Assembly (NCBI RefSeq): GCF_039832105.1
Contig: NZ_JBDOHS010000006.1
Location: forward strand, 1-64,000
Origin: Dorea_A sp016295505
GTDB lineage: Bacteria; Bacillota; Clostridia; Lachnospirales; Lachnospiraceae
DNA length: 64,000 nucleotides
Direction: 5' to 3'
In this document: piece after piece, positions 60,126 through 64,000 of the stretch
Numbering within the stretch: position 1 is the first letter of the stretch
Layout: every line of letters starts with the position of its first letter
The notes under the pieces: generated by a model
Database searches by the model: none
What the model was told of the DNA's origin: nothing
The model's input: only the letters and a program-made list of their open reading frames with translations
Program-made: the position numbers and the translations under genes

Positions 60126-61208
60126 CTATTTTACCAAAGATGACACACTCAGGACAAGTCCCATTTCTATCAGAAGAAAAACTGCTGACGTTCCTCCGTA
60201 GCTGATAAAGGGAAGTGTGATCCCGGTATTTGGAATGGTATTCGTCACGACTGCAATATTCAGGATCACCTGTATCATCATGTGTCCCATCGCCCCGGCT
60301 GCAATCAGTGCTCCAAACAGATCCACAGCATGTGTTGCGATGACAAAAAATCTCCAGATCAGGATCAGAAACAGAAACAGGATCACACAGGCTCCGACAT
60401 ATCCCAGTTCTTCACAGATAATTGAAAATATCATATCATTCTGCGCTTCCGGAACAAATCCCAGCTTCTGAATGCTCTTTCCAAGTCCCTTTCCGAATAA
60501 TCCACCGGACCCAATCGCATATAACCCCTGCAGCGTCTGATATCCTTTTTCATATTTTTCCGGATTCTGCCATATGGCAAGCCGTTCCAGCCGATAGCTC
60601 TCCATTGCTAAAAATATCGCCATGAATCCTGCTCCAAGTGCTGCCATTATAACAAACTGACCATATCTGGGGCTGGCGGCGAAGATCAGAATCACTGCGA
60701 TTCCAAGAATGATAATTGCCGTACTTAAGTTGCTTGCCCCCACCAGCGCAACCACCGGCAGAATCATCACAATAATCTTAAGCATCGTCCGCATCTTACC
60801 GATCTTTTCCACATTTTTCGTTATCACATGTGCAAGAAACAGGATAACAGCCACTTTTGCAAATTCCGAGGGCTGAAAAGAAAACGGGCCCAAAGACAGC
60901 CATCTTTTGGACCCGTTATACTCATCTCCGATAAACAATACTGCCACTGACAACAATATTGCAGTAAAATATCCCAGGACAGCCACATGTTTCCAGATAT
61001 GATAATCCATCCTGGCAACCATAAACATCCCCGCAATTCCCAAAAGTGTCGCAAACGCCTGCTTTTTCAGGTAATAGAACGAATCCTGAAACTTCACTTC
61101 TCCGTTATACGCACTTGTACTGTACAGGATAACAAGACCTGCTGCCATGATCAGAATCAACGCGGCTAAAAGAGTATAATCATAACTTTTCTTTCTCGAT
61201 TGTGCCAA
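60126..61208 (-). CDS. ftsW: Septal peptidoglycan polymerase FtsW (SEDS family)
   Basis: FtsW polymerises lipid II at the septum together with a class B PBP. The 360 residues have about ten membrane segments and SEDS marks: YNGSKRWLSLGPFSFQPSEFAKVA with the catalytic Asp expected nearby, KGYQTLQGLYAIGSGGLFGKGLGKS, AQNDMIFSIICEELGYVGA and ITLPFISYGGTSAVF. The start is a TTG at 61208 nine bases after AAGGAG; the protein is slightly short for the family but complete. A SpoVE paralogue is the alternative, but the dcw location favours FtsW. Confidence 0.92.
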   Translation of the reverse strand: MAQSRKKSYDYTLLAALILIMAAGLVILYSTSAYNGEVKFQDSFYYLKKQAFATLLGIAGMFMVARMDYHIWKHVAVLGYFTAILLSVAVLFIGDEYNGSKRWLSLGPFSFQPSEFAKVAVILFLAHVITKNVEKIGKMRTMLKIIVMILPVVALVGASNLSTAIIILGIAVILIFAASPRYGQFVIMAALGAGFMAIFLAMESYRLERLAIWQNPEKYEKGYQTLQGLYAIGSGGLFGKGLGKSIQKLGFVPEAQNDMIFSIICEELGYVGACVILFLFLILIWRFFVIATHAVDLFGALIAAGAMGHMMIQVILNIAVVTNTIPNTGITLPFISYGGTSAVFLLIEMGLVLSVSSLVK

Positions 61209-61221
61209 TATATGCCACTCC

Positions 61222-62577
61222 TTATAAGGAATTTACAATCTCTTTAAATCTCTCTCCACGTACTTCATAGTTCGGGAACATTCCCCAGCTTGCACAGGCA
61301 GGTGAAAGCAGGACTGCTTCACCAGGTTTGGCCAGCTTTGCTGCCATAAGCACCGCTTCGTCAAAAGTCTCTGCAAACAGGTAATCTTTAAATCCACATT
61401 TTTCTGCATCCGCAGCGATCTTTTCCCGGGTCGCACCCAGAAGAATCAGCTTTCTTACTTTTCCATCAAAACTGTTGATCCATTCTGTATATTCGGATCC
61501 TTTATCATATCCACCGCCAATCAGTATCGTTGGGCGGTTCATAGCCTGAATTCCCTTGATGGCAGCATCCGGATTGGTTCCTTTGGAATCATTGTAATAT
61601 ACAACACCTTTTTTCTCTGTAACATACTCTATCCGGTGTTCTACTCCTTTAAATTCCCTGACACTTCTGCTGATCACATCCATCGGCACTCCGTATACTG
61701 CAGCCATGGCAGCTGCAGCCATTACATTTTCATGATTGTGTGTTCCGAGTATCTGCAGTTCATCCACATGACAGATTTTTGCTTCTGTTCCTTCATAATG
61801 ATATATGATATTGCCGTCTTCAAGATAAATTCCCTCTTCTAGTTTACGCTGACTGCTGAAATATAGAACCTTTGCTTTCACATTCTTTCCAAACTCTCTC
61901 GTCAGTTCATCCTCATAATTCAGAATACAGTAATCTTCCTCCGTCTGATTTTCAGCAATCTTCTTCTTAGCATTCACATACGCTTCCATCGTATGATGGC
62001 GGTTCAGATGATCCGGTGTAAAATTCAGAATTGCGCTTACTCTTGGTCTGAAATCCACGATACTCTCCAGCTGAAAGCTGCTCATCTCAGCAACTGTGAT
62101 CGTCTCTTCTGTCATCTCAGACACAACTGTTGTGTATGGTGTTCCGATGTTCCCTACCACAAAAACATTATCCTGATAATTTTTCATGATTTCACCAAGA
62201 AGAGAAGTTGTTGTTGTCTTTCCATTGGTCCCGGTAATTGCAAGGACATCACCTTTTCCAAACTGATAAGCAAGTTCCACCTCGCCAATCACCTGTACAC
62301 CACGTCTTCTCATCTCGTCAATCACCGGAAGATCAGTCGGAACCCCCGGACTTAAGATGGTAATATCAAGACCGTCCAGAAGTGCTTCCGGAAAAGCACC
62401 GATAACAATCTGCGCCTTGCTGTCTTTCCCAATCTGTTCACGGATCTTATCTTCTGTCAGCTTTTCGTTTCCATCATAAAGCACAACATCTGCTCCATGC
62501 TGCTCCAGGATCTTTCCTGCTCCGATTCCGCTGATTCCAAGACCAAATACAAGTACTTTCTTCTCTGTTACTTCCAT
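61222..62577 (-). CDS. murD: UDP-N-acetylmuramoylalanine--D-glutamate ligase
   Basis: This cytoplasmic Mur ligase adds D-glutamate to UDP-MurNAc-L-Ala. The 451 residues have the N-terminal Rossmann-like UDP-binding domain (VLVFGLGISGIGAGKIL), the ATP loop AITGTNGKTTTTSLLGEI near 113, the NFTPDHLNRH motif, YNDSKGTNPDA with the carbamylated-lysine region and the C-terminal substrate domain ending in CASWGMFPNYEVRGERFKEIV. The ATG at 62577 has an AGGAGGAG site. It lies between mraY and ftsW in one operon. Confidence 0.97.
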   Translation of the reverse strand: MEVTEKKVLVFGLGISGIGAGKILEQHGADVVLYDGNEKLTEDKIREQIGKDSKAQIVIGAFPEALLDGLDITILSPGVPTDLPVIDEMRRRGVQVIGEVELAYQFGKGDVLAITGTNGKTTTTSLLGEIMKNYQDNVFVVGNIGTPYTTVVSEMTEETITVAEMSSFQLESIVDFRPRVSAILNFTPDHLNRHHTMEAYVNAKKKIAENQTEEDYCILNYEDELTREFGKNVKAKVLYFSSQRKLEEGIYLEDGNIIYHYEGTEAKICHVDELQILGTHNHENVMAAAAMAAVYGVPMDVISRSVREFKGVEHRIEYVTEKKGVVYYNDSKGTNPDAAIKGIQAMNRPTILIGGGYDKGSEYTEWINSFDGKVRKLILLGATREKIAADAEKCGFKDYLFAETFDEAVLMAAKLAKPGEAVLLSPACASWGMFPNYEVRGERFKEIVNSL

Positions 62578-62586
62578 AATCTCCTC

Positions 62587-63543
62587 CTACATAGCCATCA
62601 ATGCGATCAGGCACAGAATTGCTGTAATAATTGAAAACACCGCCACAACTCTTGTTTCAGACCAGCCGCATAATTCAAAATGATGATGAATCGGCGCCAT
62701 CTTAAAGAAACGTTTGCCGCCTGTCTTTTTAAAATATGTGACCTGAATCATGACAGATAACACTTCAACCAGATAAATAAGTCCTACGATTACAATAAAG
62801 ATCGGCATCTGCAACATATATGCCGCCGATGCAACAAATCCTCCCAGTGCCAAAGATCCGGTATCTCCCATAAATACACTGGCCGGATACACATTAAACA
62901 GCAAAAATCCAAGAAGTGCTCCGACAACAGCACAGGTAATTGGTGTGATTCCGCTGTTCGTTCCGATCGCGACTACGGTAAAGAATGTTGCCACCAGCAC
63001 CGTAACACTGGATGCAAGACCATCCAGTCCATCCGTAAAATTCACACCATTTACTGTTCCGATCACTACAATGAACATCAATGGAATTGCAAGCCATCCG
63101 ATATCAAGATATTTTCCTCCCGTAAATGGGATCAGCATTGCAAGGGAAACGGTTGAATAGCGTACCATATAAAATGCAAATATCGCTGTAACTACAATCT
63201 GAAGTGCCATCTTCTGCTTTGGATACAATCCATCTGAGCGCTTCATCACGACTTTCAGATAATCATCCAGAAATCCGATCAGCCCGAATCCCAGTGTCAT
63301 AAACAGAATCGGAATGATCTGGGGATAACTTCTTATATAAACCACAGATGTGATCACTACTGCAAGAAGAATGATCACTCCCCCCATTGTTGGGGTTCCT
63401 GCTTTTTTCAAATGAGACTGTACTCCCTCAACTCTCTCCGTCTGTCCCATCTTCAGTTTTCTGAGTACCGGAATGATCAACGGTCCCATTGCCGCACTCA
63501 GCACAAATGCGATCAGTACCGGAATAAATATTGTATAATCCAT
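62587..63543 (-). CDS. mraY: Phospho-N-acetylmuramoyl-pentapeptide-transferase
   Basis: MraY transfers phospho-MurNAc-pentapeptide to undecaprenyl phosphate to make lipid I. The 318 residues have about ten membrane segments and family marks KKAGTPTMGGVIILLAV, GFLDDYLKVVMKRSDGL with the catalytic acidic pair, NFTDGLDGLASS with the catalytic Asp and the late FFKMAPIHHHFELCGWSETRVV. The ATG at 63543 follows GAGGTGGGTT. It is downstream of the PBP gene and nine bases ahead of murD, in normal dcw order, although murF and murE are not in the window between PBP and mraY. Confidence 0.97.
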   Translation of the reverse strand: MDYTIFIPVLIAFVLSAAMGPLIIPVLRKLKMGQTERVEGVQSHLKKAGTPTMGGVIILLAVVITSVVYIRSYPQIIPILFMTLGFGLIGFLDDYLKVVMKRSDGLYPKQKMALQIVVTAIFAFYMVRYSTVSLAMLIPFTGGKYLDIGWLAIPLMFIVVIGTVNGVNFTDGLDGLASSVTVLVATFFTVVAIGTNSGITPITCAVVGALLGFLLFNVYPASVFMGDTGSLALGGFVASAAYMLQMPIFIVIVGLIYLVEVLSVMIQVTYFKKTGGKRFFKMAPIHHHFELCGWSETRVVAVFSIITAILCLIALMAM

Positions 63544-63608
63544 AACCCACCTCTTCGCTTCTTTTGTTAATCAGTTATTTCCTAACTTTACCTAGTATAC
63601 TGCATTTC

Positions 63609-63998
63609 TTATTCTTTTTCAATGCCAAGATACGGTAATATATTTTCAAAAATATTACCGATCACAGGCGCCGCGATCGTTCCTCCGTAATATACTCCCT
63701 GCGGATTATAGATCACACACATGCCCAGAATCTGAGGATCATCTGCCGGAGCAAAGCCAATAAAAGATGAAATATACTTATTTGCACTTCTCGGAAGTGT
63801 CTGTGAAGTCGCCGTCTTTCCTCCGATCCGGTATCCTTCCACATACGCATTCTTTCCGGACCCTTCCGCAACAACACTTTCCAGCAGCATTCTCATGGTT
63901 GCAGATGTTTCCTCAGACACTATATTGTTTTTTTCTTCATATTCAAATGTCTTTATTTCTTCCCCGTCTTTTTCTAATACCCGAACCCCCAGATGAGG
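63609..63998 (-). CDS. Class B penicillin-binding protein, C-terminal part (window edge)
   Basis: The reading frame stays open to the right edge, so only the last 129 codons are here. They cover the end of a transpeptidase domain of the FtsI/SpoVD type: EETSATMRMLLESVV, GYRIGGKTATSQTL, SSFIGFAPADDPQILGMCVIYNP and YYGGTIAAPVIGNIFENIL. The third penicillin-binding motif, usually K-T/S-G, reads KTAT. No PASTA domain follows. It lies at the head of mraY-murD-ftsW, so a septal PBP2B/FtsI or SpoVD function is likely; the two cannot be told apart from this fragment. Confidence 0.9.
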   Translation of the reverse strand, partial: PHLGVRVLEKDGEEIKTFEYEEKNNIVSEETSATMRMLLESVVAEGSGKNAYVEGYRIGGKTATSQTLPRSANKYISSFIGFAPADDPQILGMCVIYNPQGVYYGGTIAAPVIGNIFENILPYLGIEKE

Positions 63999-64000
63999 AG

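Noticed and set aside
1..64000. CRISPR array, phage genes or a defence island
   Set aside because: I found no regularly spaced repeats beyond the short arrays listed and no cas, phage structural or restriction genes; the window is mostly core chromosome.

Overview
The window reads as chromosome of an anaerobic, endospore-forming Gram-positive gut-type bacterium, most likely a member of the Lachnospiraceae (Clostridia). Reasons: spoIIGA/sigE/sigG and a SpoVT-like regulator, a SCIFF ribosomally made peptide with its radical-SAM maturase, fused SecDF, a TIGR04086-type membrane protein, clostridial gene orders (recJ-apt-relA-hemZ-hisS-aspS; pth-mfd-prsA; mraY-murD-ftsW-ftsQ-ftsZ), strong AGGAGG ribosome sites and moderate GC. 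Nearly all genes lie on the minus strand, so operons read from high to low coordinates; only two small genes (yqeY and a membrane-anchored protein at 51.9 kb) are on the plus strand.

Layout. (1) 1-116: probable end of a mobile element with 20-bp tandem repeats that supplies the last codons of ptsI. (2) 0.1-5.3 kb: ptsG-glcT/licT-ptsH-ptsI, a sugar phosphotransferase unit whose leader carries an antiterminator target overlapping a terminator. (3) 5.3-14.8 kb: alpha-glucan unit: response regulator, histidine kinase, lipoprotein binding protein, then a second binding protein, two ABC permeases and 4-alpha-glucanotransferase. (4) 14.8-22.2 kb: copper operon (csoR-copA-Lon-like AAA+ ATPase) and zinc/cadmium operon (HMA protein-P-type ATPase-ArsR), each with a recognisable promoter and operator. 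(5) 22.2-24.3 kb: a group II intron sitting directly behind the terminator of tRNA-Gly(GCC). (6) 24.4-34.4 kb: aspS, hisS, hemZ, a metallo-beta-lactamase hydrolase, relA, apt, recJ. (7) 34.4-38.8 kb: secDF, SCIFF maturase, SCIFF peptide, TIGR04086 protein. (8) 38.8-46.6 kb: SpoVT-like regulator, ferredoxin-containing aldo/keto reductase, GHKL kinase/LytTR regulator, SPFH and NfeD proteins, yqeY, GH36 alpha-galactosidase. (9) 46.7-53.3 kb: prsA-like foldase, mfd, pth, small genes, a HAD phosphatase. (10) 53.4-57.7 kb: sigG, a beta-CASP nuclease, sigE, spoIIGA with a Spo0A-type promoter. (11) 57.8-64.0 kb: ftsZ, ftsQ, ftsW, murD, mraY and the C-terminus of a class B penicillin-binding protein.

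How it works together. The PTS and the maltodextrin-type ABC/malQ unit are adjacent carbohydrate uptake routes, one controlled by RNA antitermination and the other by a three-part sensor (kinase, AraC-type regulator, extracytoplasmic binding protein). The metal operons couple efflux pumps to their own sensors. Most of the window is conserved core chromosome; I see no large unknown cassette. The items I find most worth attention are the protease-less Lon-like ATPase with an altered Walker B in the copper operon, the internal ribosome site that could release a free copper chaperone from the copA gene, the shared operator-like repeats of the YesN-type regulator, the short SCIFF gene, the lack of Ser46 in HPr, and several structured leaders.
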